From Synchiropus splendidus (lineage: Eukaryota > Chordata > Actinopteri > Syngnathiformes > Callionymidae): a stretch of 64,000 nt of DNA. The position numbers and the translations under genes were made by a program. The stretch is taken from contig NC_071338.1 in NCBI RefSeq assembly GCF_027744825.2, positions 22,010,001 through 22,074,000 of the forward strand, given 5' to 3'. The notes beneath the pieces are model-generated. The model was not told where the DNA came from. It did no database searches and saw only the letters and a list, made by a program, of their open reading frames with translations. Positions 1 through 11,900 of the stretch are shown here, piece after piece; position 1 is the first letter of the stretch; every line of letters begins with the position of its first letter.

Positions 1-1847
1 TCGGTCTTCCATCTGCCGCAGAAGTAGCGAACAAGTTACATAAAACATGAAATGTATTTCTTTCACCTCTCTCAAATTCAACTCAGTCATTCCATCGATG
101 ATACGCTGCACACCGAGATGATTCAATCTAATTTCCTCAAGTTAAATCTGCTTATGAAACTCTGCTACATCTTGCTATTTCTTCACTTCACTCTTTGCAC
201 TTCACACATCAGGGATCATGACTCAGACGTACCTTATGGCATCCATAATGTGATGTTCCTGTGCATCATTCCAGCGTGATACATTTAGCACGGCAGATAT
301 GGATTTATTACGCCCCCTAAATACCAGGTTATGTTATTTAGTTTGAGCGCAGCATGATGCCCCATGAGTCTTTATTACAACTCGCTCATGACACAGATGC
401 AGAATGATTCTCCTTCACAAAACAAAACAAGCTCATTGGGGTTTGACATGAACTTACTTTTCTCTCCCTCCTTGTGGACTTTTGCCGAAGCGTGTTTCTG
501 GGTTATGACGTCTGATCTTCAGTGGAACGTTGACAATAATGCATTTCACAACACTTATCGCTGGCGCTGTATTCACAAGCAACAGGTGTCTTGCGGTGCG
601 TTTGTATTTTTCTGAAAAGCCTAATTTGTCTTTCAGTTATTCCTCCTCGCTGCCGTTTAATTATACCATTTGCTTGATTGATGTCTGAGTTTGCTAATAG
701 GTTAATGGCCACTTTTATGATCGCAGGGGTCTAATCAAAAATAAAAACAACTCACGGAAGGTATTGCTGTCTGATTTGACTCCGAATGAACTTACCACTG
801 TACAAGGACATCCTTGCAATTGTAGTCAAGAAGCTGCTCTTTTGCATTCTAAATAGTGTGAACACATAGTTTCCAACGCACCCCCCGCGCCCCCCACACC
901 CTCACGACCACAGCTATTCTGAAATATCTGTAAAGGTATGTGGCATGAATCCACTGTGGGCAGATAGTGAATCATTCCATCACACCATACCTTTTTTTTT
1001 GGCAGTGATACTATTGCACGTCACAGCATGAACTCTCCCTCACCTCCCCTGCTCATAAGTCATTCGATTTGGTCTTCAAACTGACATGAATTGCAAATGA
1101 GTAAGTAACAGAAGCCGTGGAAGCATCTGGCACTATCTTGATGGAATGTGAACAGAGCCGAGTTGATGATTATATTTTGCACAGCCTTTTTTCTTGGGCC
1201 GATGTTGACACAGGAAGGGCTTCCTTTACCACACAGACAGGGAGAATGTGGCTAGTCATTTGTAATAAGTGATTTTGTTCTAATGCTAACTGCTGTTGGC
1301 TTTAAGATGAGGTTTGCTCATGGTGCTTTACAGCTTCAGCCGGATATGAAACGCATCATAGTGCCCCCCCGGGTTCCATCACATCTCCATCACCTGCCTC
1401 ACGGTTTTCACTCCTGTGATGCTTTGCTTCATTTTAGGAGTAATGCGGAAGGATGCTTTTGTTGGGGCCCGCGTTGGCTGCCATTCTGATTTTTCTGAAA
1501 GACAGTAACGTCTCTATGTAAAACCCTCCTCTCCATTTCCTTTCTGTTTTCTGTCCAGTCGTCATGAGAGTGCTGCCAATTGATCTTCCACACAATTCTC
1601 AATAAGGCCTGGATAGAATTTAGAAGTCAGAGTTTGTCGATGGATGTTTCAGAAGCAGCACTTGGAGGTTCTTGAGTGCCTACAGTGTTGGTCCGTGGAA
1701 TGAAAATATGACTCCAAGGCCATTTAAACTTCTTCTGGGGTGCACTTATCCCTCTTCAGGCTTCAGCCCTTTTTTTGGTCGGTTGTCCAAACCAGTCCAC
1801 AAAGGACAGAAGTGAACTCTTTGAGGAGTGGTTTGGACACCCCCTAC
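1..1847. other. Non-coding stretch, nothing recognised
   Basis: No frame here is longer than about 85 codons, and none has convincing splice or start context. Base composition is ordinary AT-rich intergenic or intronic DNA. A short imperfect inverted pair (GTCCAAACCA near 1787 and TGGTTTGGAC near 1830) lies just before the hAT-like repeat that follows. I assign no function. Confidence 0.6.
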
Positions 1848-2061
1848 TAATGATGAGGGGATGAGGTTTCGTGAAACAGTGTCCAGATTTTCAGAGGTCA
1901 CCAGGTGCCTCTGTCTGCTGTGGCATGTTTCGACTTGAACAACTATTGAAACCTCACATCATTTCTAAACCAAGAGCGCTATCTAGTGTCCTCTGAAAAT
2001 TTGGACATTGTTTCATTAACCCTGTAATACTGCTTCATGAGACCTCACCTACTCATCACTA
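1848..2061. mobile_element. Non-autonomous hAT-like element, copy A
   Basis: The left end (TAATGATGAGGGGATGAGGT, then TTTCGTGAAACAGTGTCC and TTTTCAGAGG) is mirrored at the right by CCTCTGAAAATTTGGACA, TGTTTCAT, then TTCATGAGACCTCACC and ACTCATCACTA. The two halves form a long imperfect inverted repeat with no coding capacity, as expected for a miniature element. The same end recurs at 3806, 15654, 16197 and 61349, so this is a dispersed family. The hAT assignment rests on the TAGTGATG-like terminus and on the probable 8-bp target duplication seen at the 15654 copy. The flanks of this copy show no clean duplication. Confidence 0.6.
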
Positions 2062-3805
2062 TCCCTGAGCATAATCTTCTTGGAAAATCTTTGTGATGTC
2101 ATATTGAGAACAACAATGAAAAGCACTATTAATTTGCAAATAATCGTCAGTTAACTATGGCTGTAGTGCGGTTAACTGCAATGGCTAATTTTTATCGGCT
2201 GCCCTGTCTCTTTACAGTAGTTGGTGCATTTCCAGGCTTTCACCACGGGTCCCTTCTCATTGACTGTTTGCCTTTACGACCTGTTTTCGTCTCAAAGGGC
2301 CTCACAGAAACCAAAACTGGCTTCTTTAGAGAACTAAATTCAAGTCATGAGTGTTTAAATGAGCCACACTCTTGAGAGCTGATCATGAAATACCCAAAGG
2401 AAAGTTTGAATGGTATTTCCTGACTTCCTGTGCAGCTGTTTTGCACCACACATATTTATTCTAAACAGTCCTCTGCATTATTTCCTAAACAACGCTTCGC
2501 TTCCATCAAACAACCCCAAGAGTTTTAAACCAGGGTATTATTTGCATAACTCTCTCAACTAGGTGAAACACAAAGTGAATAATCGATTGAGACAAGCGCT
2601 GCTCTAGTTTAACTGTCAGCCTCGGTGGGACAAAGCAATCTGATGGAAACACGGAGCAGTGACTTCTGGCTTCGCACAAGAACATGTCTCACATGAGCAG
2701 CGATGCAGGTTTTATGGTTCCCCTGGCACAGCACGGAACATTTAAAAAGCGCGGCTCAAACGGGCTTAGCACAGTTTATTACCCATATGCAAACAGCTTA
2801 ACCATCCAGCAGCACATCCTTGAGTTGGTAATGTTCACAGGACGCCTGAAAAATGAGGGCAATTAGCTGTGAGATGTACACATGGGTGGCATGGAAGCAA
2901 ACAAAGCTTCTTCTCCAAAGTAAAAGGCTTACAGAACACCACCTCGAGATGGAACATGCCCCCGCTTCCATTGCGCCTGGAAGCATTTTGACCGGAAACC
3001 AAGCATCTTTGAAGAGATGCAAGAGGAAAAATGTTGTCTACTGTTGTCCATCATCCCTTCTGGAGCTGATGTGAGTGATCAGCGAACATCCGTGTTGCCT
3101 CAAGGCATGAGCGAAACCAAAGCATCCCCCCCCGTCAGGGAGCATTGCTACCGATAGCTTTTCTTTGAACAGGCAACGGTGGTCCTGCCCCCATCCCTCT
3201 CCTCCTGCCACGCAGAATAGATTATTGAAAATGTCAATGTTCAATCTGAAGGTCGTGCAGATGCTTTTCCCCCCTGCATTAAAGCGTTTTTCTTGAAGTT
3301 CACTTTGGTATTTAGATGTAGGGCATGTTCGTCCGCGCCGACATTACCGGCTCTCCCCGACTCAAAGGTGATTTGTCAGTGGAAATTGAGTTTCGTCCAA
3401 AACGAGCCCCTGACACGGGTCTTGATAGAACGTAGAGGCCGACAGGTTCCGCAAGTAATTGAATATCTTGGGGTCGGTGTGTTGATGCGATCGTGTATTT
3501 GTTTAAGGTCCTGGTGTCCCTCACAGGTCCACGTGCTGAGTCCTCACTAAATAATTTGGTGGTGGGCTCAGCACAAACGTGTCCCTCCAAAGACCTGGAA
3601 AAGCTAAATCATAATTTAAAGCAGATGAAAACGAAATGTCTTTGAACCATCATCAATGATAGAATCTTTGACCAATTCTCGAGTGAAAGATACTTTGTCC
3701 GCCCTTTCCTGGCTCATGAGCCACAATCATAGCAGCCATGTGAAGGTGGCTTACACCCTTCCTCCTCAGGGTGACACACATCCAAGGTGGATTGATGTTA
3801 AATTG
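2062..3805. other. Non-coding stretch, nothing recognised
   Basis: Only short frames (at most 92 codons), overlapping on both strands with no splice or codon signal favouring one. I see no repeat, RNA gene or regulatory motif cluster. Confidence 0.55.
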
Positions 3806-3882
3806 TAATGATGGGTAGATGAGGTTTCATGAAATAGTATTGAAGGATTGTTTCATGAAACAGTGTCCTGATTTTCAGAGGC
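3806..3882 (+). mobile_element. hAT-like element, solo end (copy B)
   Basis: Begins TAATGATGGGTAGATGAGGT and carries TTTCATGAAA twice, the second followed by CAGTGTCCTGATTTTCAGAG. This matches the left end of the copies at 1848 and 15654. No matching right end follows, so it is a truncated copy with a small internal duplication. Confidence 0.55.
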
Positions 3883-6439
3883 TTCATCCTACATCTTTAC
3901 GTCGGCTTCATTTGTCGTGTCATTCTGGGCTGCCTTTGTGATCTACAGGGAGATCTCAATCCACCAGTCAGGCACCTTTGCGCGACAATCATTTCATTTA
4001 CTTCAGTTGGGTTACTGGTTACAAAGCTTTGGTGTCACACTCATACACAGTTGACTAAAGACCTATTCTTGAAATATATTTTTGGGGGTCAAACATCATC
4101 TGCTTAGGATGACTTATTTCACTTCGATTTACGTTCAAGTTTTTTGTACAAGAGATAGAGATAGGAAATGACACATCGTGTTTGTATTTATTGGTTCTTA
4201 TGTGAGTCTTAAAGCTGTACATAGTATAAGCAAGTCATCCACATGTCAATTAAATGTGAGTGGAGGAAGGGCTGAAATGACATATCCAAATGAGCCGTAG
4301 TGTCTTAGTCAATAGTGGCAGTGTGGTAAAAAGTTGAGCTCTCAGGTTGGGCATGTGCTGTCGCAATATGTCCTCCTGACATAACATTTTGTGATCTTCT
4401 CGCTGTTGCTCCCTGCAGTAGTGGAGGAAGTACTGCACAAACAAGTGCTTGCCTATTTAGAATGATTGACTCATATCGTTTGACGTTTGTCCGGCCAAAT
4501 AAATAATCTTTGAGGGCCATCTAATGAGTGGCCTTGAAACCATAGACTAAAAGTCAAATGGATAATGGAAAAAGGATACATTTAAAGCCCAAATAGGGCT
4601 TTAAAGTTCTTCTGCAATGATACTTCAGAAAGTATACGTTCTTGTGTGACTTAATGCTGGTAGGATACACGTGAGTCCTACATTTTGTTCATCAACAAAC
4701 TACAGTAATGAGTGTCAGTAACTTTTGTTTTTAAATTTTAGAATTTTCTGACTTCTGTGCATGTCATCATACAGGTAAAGACATTGATTTTGGATCATAA
4801 AATGGGTTCTACTTTGAATACCCAAACTACATTAAAGTGTTTCTTCAGGCCAAAATCAATTGTGGTAATTTTCTGTGCTGTCTCCTTTGCCTTCCACTGA
4901 TGTCTTTAAAAATAAACTATAAACACAGTAGAGAATATTGATATGAATTGATCTGGATCCTCACAAATATTTAGCAAGCTATATGACCACTCTGTTTTCA
5001 TGACTTCCTGAACTGTAATTGTGGCATGCCTTTGTATTTGTCCACTTCCTCCAGGGCACGGGGGGTGAGGTGGAGAGGCAAATCCCTGCTATTAAAACGA
5101 ATGTTCAAGCGCAGTAATGGTCATCCAAGTCTGCTTAATTGACCCTGAGGGCCTCAAGTGCGAGCCATCATCTTGTTATGTCCACTCATCCTCCGTGTGA
5201 ATGAGCCCTTTTGTAAATGGCCGTGGAATTATCCGCACTTTTGGGCCAGACATAAATCTATTAGCTGTTGTGTTGCCCCTCTGGATTAATTGTTGGGACA
5301 CATTTGAAGATGAAGGTATTTGTCGTCCTTTTTTTTTACCATTTAATGGAGGATTTAGCCGCCTTGCTTTGAGTGCTAATTCAGTACATTACCCGTCTAT
5401 TTTATATGGAGCAGATGTGAAGAAGAGACTCAGAATTGCTCACGTTTTCCTCTTGCAAGATGAAAAGCATAAGAGAAGCAGATTACCAGTTAAGTGGTAA
5501 ATGATCATCATTATGGGCAATCGCAGTGGCTTGTTTGGAGGATGGGGGCGAGTTAAGCAGCTGTGTTTACCACACCGAGCACCAGGGCTTCTCTGGAGGG
5601 ATGGTTTCCTAACCAGGGGCCTGCTCTGGCTCCATTTCAGTGTTACCTGGAAATGCTACGGTGTGTTTGAATGATTACTCAGGTCACTGACTGTGTGTGT
5701 AAAAAGCATGCGATGCCATGTTGAGGATAAACAGGTAGCTCTGACCTTTGGGTGGATTTATGGATTCGTATTCAACAGCGTTCTTGTCAATAGATGTGAA
5801 CACAGCTGCTGTGGTCAAACATTCCTTCTCCTGATTTTCTGGTTCATATTGAGATTCATTCTGTACAAGGCAAAGGTCCAAAATCTCTTCCTTCACTACC
5901 ACATTCCGAAGTACTGCCAAGGCAACTGAATTTTTCTTTCATGTCATGGGATTGTGGATGTGTTGGTTTGACGGTGGATTGTGTCAGGACTGGTGGCACC
6001 TGTGCTAATGCACCAGTGGTCTGCCAACTATTGTTATCTTTTCCTATTCTGTTTGAGACATTTTCACATCTAAGTACAAAAAAAAACATCCGGATTGATG
6101 GATAAAAATGAAAACATTGATAACATGGCAAATGGATGGTCACATATTGACAAGTGTCAATTGGACTCTTTGTCCAAAGCTGACACAGAAGTCAGTCCTC
6201 GACATTTCATTTTGATGCAGTAGGCTTCCAGTTGATGCACGTTTCCCCGACTGTGGCATTTCCAGACGTCATAGGGCGCCTTTGTGGGGCCGTTCAATAT
6301 TAAATGTTTAAAAAAGTTTGGGGTAGGGGTTATGCCATAGAGAGGTGCTTGCTCCATCTGATTCCAATTAATTTTGATGTCACTTGGTATTATCATGGCT
6401 GTCTGTGGAGTCAGATCCAGTTGCAGTATTGTTGTCTGC
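3883..6439. other. Non-coding stretch with one small hairpin
   Basis: Frames are short (at most 103 codons) and overlap on both strands without exon signals. The one structural item is the hairpin at 4581-4605, listed separately. Nothing else is recognised. Confidence 0.5.
4581..4605. repeat. Perfect 10-bp hairpin
   Basis: TTTAAAGCCC at 4581-4590 is followed by a 5-base loop and its exact reverse complement GGGCTTTAAA at 4596-4605. It could be chance or a transposon remnant. There is no T-run or neighbouring gene to suggest a terminator. Confidence 0.7.
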
Positions 6440-6925
6440 TGACAGAAGAGAGCGAGGTTTTATTTAACATAGATGAGTAATATGAAGATAAACAGGCACA
6501 GAGTAACCAAGGACGCTGATACCAGAACACGGAGCGGGAACTACACACAAGGGCTGGGAATAAACCTGCAACAGAAAATAGGCGACTTAAGTCGAGCCTA
6601 ACTAATGGGGGCAACAAACACGCACTCGGAAACAAACTCACGAGGCCCAATAAACAGAAAACGCTCGGTGGTGGAAAACCCACAGAAATAGAGAAAAACA
6701 AAAAATGAGTTTTGCAAAACACTCACACACGATCTAAATAGAGAATGAACGAGAAACAGAAACGGGGCGAGAAGTATGAAACGAAGGAGGCGGCTGAAAA
6801 GGAAATCAAGCGCGCGCACAATTTGGAAAGATTCAGGGAGAAATACGAGAGAGTGGAGTCGCAGGAGAGTTTACCGTAGGAAGACGAAGTAACCAACTGG
6901 CAACACGAGCTGGCATCAAGGTTTT
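6440..6925 (+). repeat. Old unclassified interspersed repeat, copy 1
   Basis: This purine-rich, about 490-bp segment is colinear with 55394-55840 in the same orientation. Shared blocks include AATAAACAGAAAACGCTCGG with GTGGTGG (6650) against AATAAACACAAAGCGCTCGG with GTGGTGG (55580). Others are AAACCTGCAACAGAAAA against AAACCTGAAACAGAAAA, and GACGAAGTAACCAACTGGCA against CACGAAGTGACCATCTGGCA. The copies have many differences and small gaps, so the family is fairly old. Open frames on the opposite strand (up to 135 codons) reflect the purine bias and are not convincing genes. Class (LTR, LINE tail or other) is unknown. Confidence 0.6.
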
Positions 6926-8245
6926 GATATCCAGGTAAGCCTATTTGGCTGATGAATGCCAGCCGTGTCGCTCGGGAAGCTGGAGGAAAACAAGGAAACG
7001 GAAACACAGAACAAAACCGGAAATCACGCAAATAAAAGCAAGAAAGAAACGAACATGACAGGTATATGTAGTACTGTATCTCTTGATCATAACTTTGTGC
7101 CACATTTACGGCACCGCTAGTGATACTCATGGCTCAGAAACCCACAGAGCGATTTCTCCAATCCCTGAAGTACAGTAGGCTGTTGCAGCATTGCTTGGCT
7201 GTTGCAGTGATGAAAGATATGCGTCACGTGCAAACTGAACACTGTGTCACAGCAGACCACAAACTGTATCTGAAAGAGAGCAGGGACAAAACAGGATGTG
7301 ATAAAGTAACAGTTTAATTCACTAAGTAAGAAATCCACAATGTAAAGTATGTATTCCAGAGGCACAAACTAAGAACATCAGATCTTAGTGTACAGATGGT
7401 TTATTAAACAACTTTGCCGAGAGAAAACTTTCTCATTCCGCATGCACTTAATGCAGAGCTCCTACAGAATCTTCTCCTTTGGGGGAAACTAAAGTTTGGT
7501 TCACAGCAGAGGTTTATTGTCGGAAACTTTAAACAGCCATAAATTTGACTACAGACGACCAGGGGTGCTGTAATTTCATGTTGCTCAGTCTCAGAAGGAG
7601 GCTTTATGGTCCAGTTATTGATGCTTTATACGCTCAACCTTATTGTCATCGTTTATGATGGAGATAGATTTAAAGAGAGCCACTGGTCTTTAAGCCGTTC
7701 TTCAGTTCCTTTTTTTTCACGCCAAGGTCATTTTGCATTGCATAATTAAAGCGTAGTTTAGCTATGATAATAGCTGAATATTAATCTGGCATCTAATAAG
7801 CATAACTGGTTCATTATTTATAGTCGGCAGCTCAACCCTGGGCTTTCTTCACGTCTCTGCTTAATATCTGATGATGATGAACAAAAACGGTTGATGGCAG
7901 GAGCTGCAGGAGCCATTATCCTCCCTTCACGTTACGAGCACGCCTCCGTCTTACTATTTGCAGGTCGCTCGACTTGTTTGATGAGAGTTACTAATTGCTT
8001 CTACAGTATATTGTGTTCATCACACTTGGTATTCACAACATAGTTCCTCATTATTTCTGGAATATTTTAGCATCACCTTCAAAGCTAACAGGGAATTATT
8101 TCTGTGTCCTTTTAAATGGAGATGTGAGTAAAATTAAAAGATCAAGCTTCTATGATTTTGAAGTACAAATACTTATGATGCGATACTGGAAACGTTCTTC
8201 ACCAATTATCATCTAAGAAACAAACATCATGTGGTCTGTTGGAAA
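6926..8245. other. Non-coding stretch before the TA-target element
   Basis: No exon signals. It contains the motif-rich stretch listed at 7590-7960; the remainder shows no repeat or gene. Confidence 0.5.
7590..7960. promoter_or_regulatory. Candidate regulatory (conserved-type) DNA
   Basis: This non-coding stretch is free of recognisable repeats. It has a run of AT-rich transcription-factor-like words: ATTTTGCATTGCATAATTAA (octamer- and homeodomain-like), GATAATAGC, CTGAATATTAATCTGG and CATAACTGGTTCATT. Such texture is typical of developmental enhancers in vertebrates. This is inference from motif density only; conservation was not testable. Confidence 0.25.
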
Positions 8246-8247
8246 TA

Positions 8248-8934
8248 CAGTGGTACCTCGGTTTTCGAACGTCCCAGAATTCGTACAAATCGGAGTTCGA
8301 ACAAATGAGTTTTTTTTGCTTCGGATTTCGAACGAAAATCCAGAACGCCCCTGAAAAAAGCCGGGAAAAAACATAACGTGTGCGGACCGATCAGCTGACC
8401 CACGACGTGCTTTGTTATTGTGTATAACGCAGCCTCTGTATGCAGACGTGTCCCGTTAGCTACATTTACTGACTGTTTTTTCTTCATATTGAGGTGTAAA
8501 ACCTTTCCTGTCTCCACATTGGACCGTGGTAGAGTGTCACAGGGGAGGTGCTCGCTCTCCACACCTACCCTCCAGGGTTTGATGTTCTGTTGTGGGCTGG
8601 AGCTCAGACAGGGATGAGGAGAGTCTGGGACAGAGCGTTACTTGGTTTATGACTTTGTCACTGCCAAACTGCACAGAAGCGCACATTCAGAGCTGGACAC
8701 GCACCGGGCACCTCTTCACTTCTGGAGAGACGTCACTCACTCGGCAACCCCTCCCACATGCAGCGGCCACACACATAGAGGAACAGCGCACCTGCAGCAG
8801 ACACTCTACATTCACTCCTACAAATCCTTTTTTAAGGCTTGGAACATATTATTTCTTTTTCCATTCATTGTAATGGGAAAAATCGATTGCGAACAAATCG
8901 CTTCTCGAACGGCCGCCTGGAACGGATGGTGGTC
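8248..8934 (+). mobile_element. TA-target DNA transposon (Tigger/pogo-like), 3'-truncated copy
   Basis: Starts directly after a TA (8246-8247) with CAGTGGTACCTCGGTTTTCG, the same end as the complete copy at 54668. It stays very similar to that copy, roughly 95% by eye, until 8934, where homology stops just before the right terminal repeat. The right end is therefore missing. TA target and CAG-type ends fit the Tc1/mariner-pogo superfamily. No transposase is recognisable: the 111-codon - strand frame and the + strand frames here are shared by both copies but resemble no transposase I know. It is probably non-autonomous. Confidence 0.75.
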
Positions 8935-11900
8935 CTGACAGACGAGTCTAATACATACGCAGAATTGTGGGTCAGCAGCTGCACCTGACTTAGCCTTAAC
9001 AGTAGTCCGGTAGCGCGACAGAAAACTATCTGAGGTCTTGATCCAAAAGTTCTCCACGTTGGTTCTGTGCTCGTCTGATTGGTCCTCTGCCATTGACACC
9101 AGTGCCGGTTGCTGTTCCCTCGTAACTATGGTGGCTCTTATCGGGACTAGTTCCATCAGCCCTGGAGAATATAGCTCTTTCCAGCCTCCTGCGTCTGACC
9201 TTGGACCCGCCAACAAGTTACTTCACTCCCGCCATTGTACTCCAACTGTAACATCTCTCACGCACACTCCACCACACTCAGCATTTATGACTTCTTCATC
9301 AGTAGCACGAGTAATTCCAACAATATTCATATTGTTCAATGAATGCACAAGTCCAATAAGGTCGGATTTAAAGTTTTGCATATATGGAAGCTGCACCAAT
9401 CTTTACATATACAGATTGTTATCAAAGTGAAACTCATTGTGCGGTTAATAAACATGAACGCTCTGTGTTCACACGTTCGCAGCAGGACTTCCAAACTGAT
9501 ATCACAGCGCGACTGCAGCAAGAACACAAGCGAAGGAAGGAAATATCTTTGGTTAGAGACTTCTTCACGCTGGAGACAGAGCAGAACACCTTTATGTTCA
9601 TCACCCACTTCTCTTTTCCATCATTCTGTCAAACAACACTTGGATCAAAATAAAGCACCTTGCTGTATTGCTGCCACTCACGAACACCTTAAAGGCTCCT
9701 TTATCAGTGCCTGAGCGAGAAGAAGCTCCAGACTCATTTCAATTTTTCACCAGCCCCCCCATGCTGTGAGTCACATTACACCGATGCAACCGCCGCTGAA
9801 TTATTGACGAAACAATTCCGATTTAATAGACTGAGGGGGGAGGATTTAAAAGGGAGGTTGGAATCTGATTTAAGAATGGAAACAAGTCTGTTGTTATCTA
9901 TTTAAAACCAACTTTTTCATGCATGTATCTGGCTCTGTATTATTCTGTTTTATCGTTTTTCATCATTTAAACAAAACAATCCAATCATTTGACAAATCAC
10001 ATCTTGGTTAATAATAAAATGAGTAGGCTAGATATGAAACCCAGTCAACATGGGTCTGCAACTCATGGTGCGTGGGCCAATTGAGGTCCTTCAAATAATT
10101 TATGAGGCCACCTTAACATTGCAGTTCAATGATTGTGCGGAACTTTTTGTGTTTTTCTAATGATCCTTTGCCAAGTCAAATGAGGAGTCACTCATGTCCA
10201 GGGCTTTTCATTCTGCTGTGTGCTGACTCCAAAATATTCATACTACTAAGGTGTGACATATCGACGATGGTTAAGTGGATTTAGCGTGACGCAGAAGTCA
10301 GCCTTCTGTATTGCATGTTGATGTATAGGTGTGTCAAATGTGTCCCTTACCGAGGCATTACGTGGTAAAAAGCGGTTGGGGTTAGGACACGTGCGTTCTC
10401 ACTACTATATATACTGATGTGAATCCTATGAAGAGATTACATGATGTGCTTCCAATGGCATCAGGAAATCCAGCATAAAGATGATTCAATGCGAATGCGT
10501 TGACGTCTGCGTCACTCTGGCAACATAAAACTCCACTCAACAACAGTCGATTTGATGCCTTAGGAGTGAGGATGTGTTGTTGACTGAGGCGTGTGAAAGC
10601 TTGTGATATGTACAGTTCACTGACAGGTGAGTCCTTTCTGTTGTATACATTAGCTTGGATCATTTCTGACAGAATGTCCCCTACATGAGCTCTACGAGGC
10701 GTTCAAGTGGACCATGCGTTTTTTTTGTTTTTGTTCGGGCACATACAGTATATTTTGACTACTTCAAGCCTATTTATGAGGGAGAATACTTGATGGTTCA
10801 AGGCACACACCAGACTCCTGGGGGCGCCCTATTATTGGCCTTTGAAACCAATGTGACATAGTATCTCAATTGTCTGCAATGCACAAGCCAATATTCACTT
10901 AATACAATAGCTTTTCTGAGGCCCATCCCATTTTTTTAAACAGCTAAACTCTTGAAATTATTATTATTATTATTATTATTAATAATAATAATTTCATGGA
11001 AATGACTATTGAAATGATTGAATAACATGATTTAATAACAAATGTAACCCAATGACTTCCTGAACTCATGTTTTCATGAGTAAACATAAACTGTATTCTT
11101 GATAGAGGAGACCTTACAAAAAGGATGTCTTTCCTCAGCCCAAGTGGCAGTCTGTGGCTGTAGTTCTGCTTGTGGACCATGGACCACACAATACGCAGGT
11201 CTACAGTGTTTGTTTGGCGTCACAGATGTTGACAAGGCAAACATGCCAGATGTTGGAGAAGGTTTCAGGCGAGAGGAACTCCTCAGATAGACAGTGGCCC
11301 GATAGAAGATGTCGACACTCTTTGCTGAATTTGACTGTCAAATTGAAACGACATCGTCATGTCATCATGCTAACATAAAAAAAGGCCAAGCCTTGTACAG
11401 TACAAACATGTCTTATCTTGTGTGTCTGTCATTTAACAGCAAAAAGACAGCTGGGGATGTTTTCTGCGCAGACCTGATGCGGTCAGAACCACCCCACATA
11501 GTCAGCCGACTGGCCTCTGTCATCGTAAACATCACTGAATCACATGGGCCAGTGGGTTGCTATAGCATCATAGTTGGTACAGCAGGCTGCAATACACCAG
11601 TCTACTGTTAGATCAGCACACTCTAGCTCTGAACTATAAATCTATCTTACGTGTCTATGAGAGGAGTTTCAGTGGAGGAGAAGTTCTAAGACTTGAACTG
11701 TTTACGGCCAATACTGTATATAACAATACGGCATCCACATAACAATAGCACTGTATGCCAAATGTTTTATCCATTTATATATAGTTTTGGACAAAGAGAG
11801 TGAGCGAGTGAAAAGAAATTCCAGCTCCCAGCTTTGACTAAAAAGGTTGCCTACGGTACCAACTCGGAGGCTCAGTAGCAGCTCACTGGCCCATATATGT

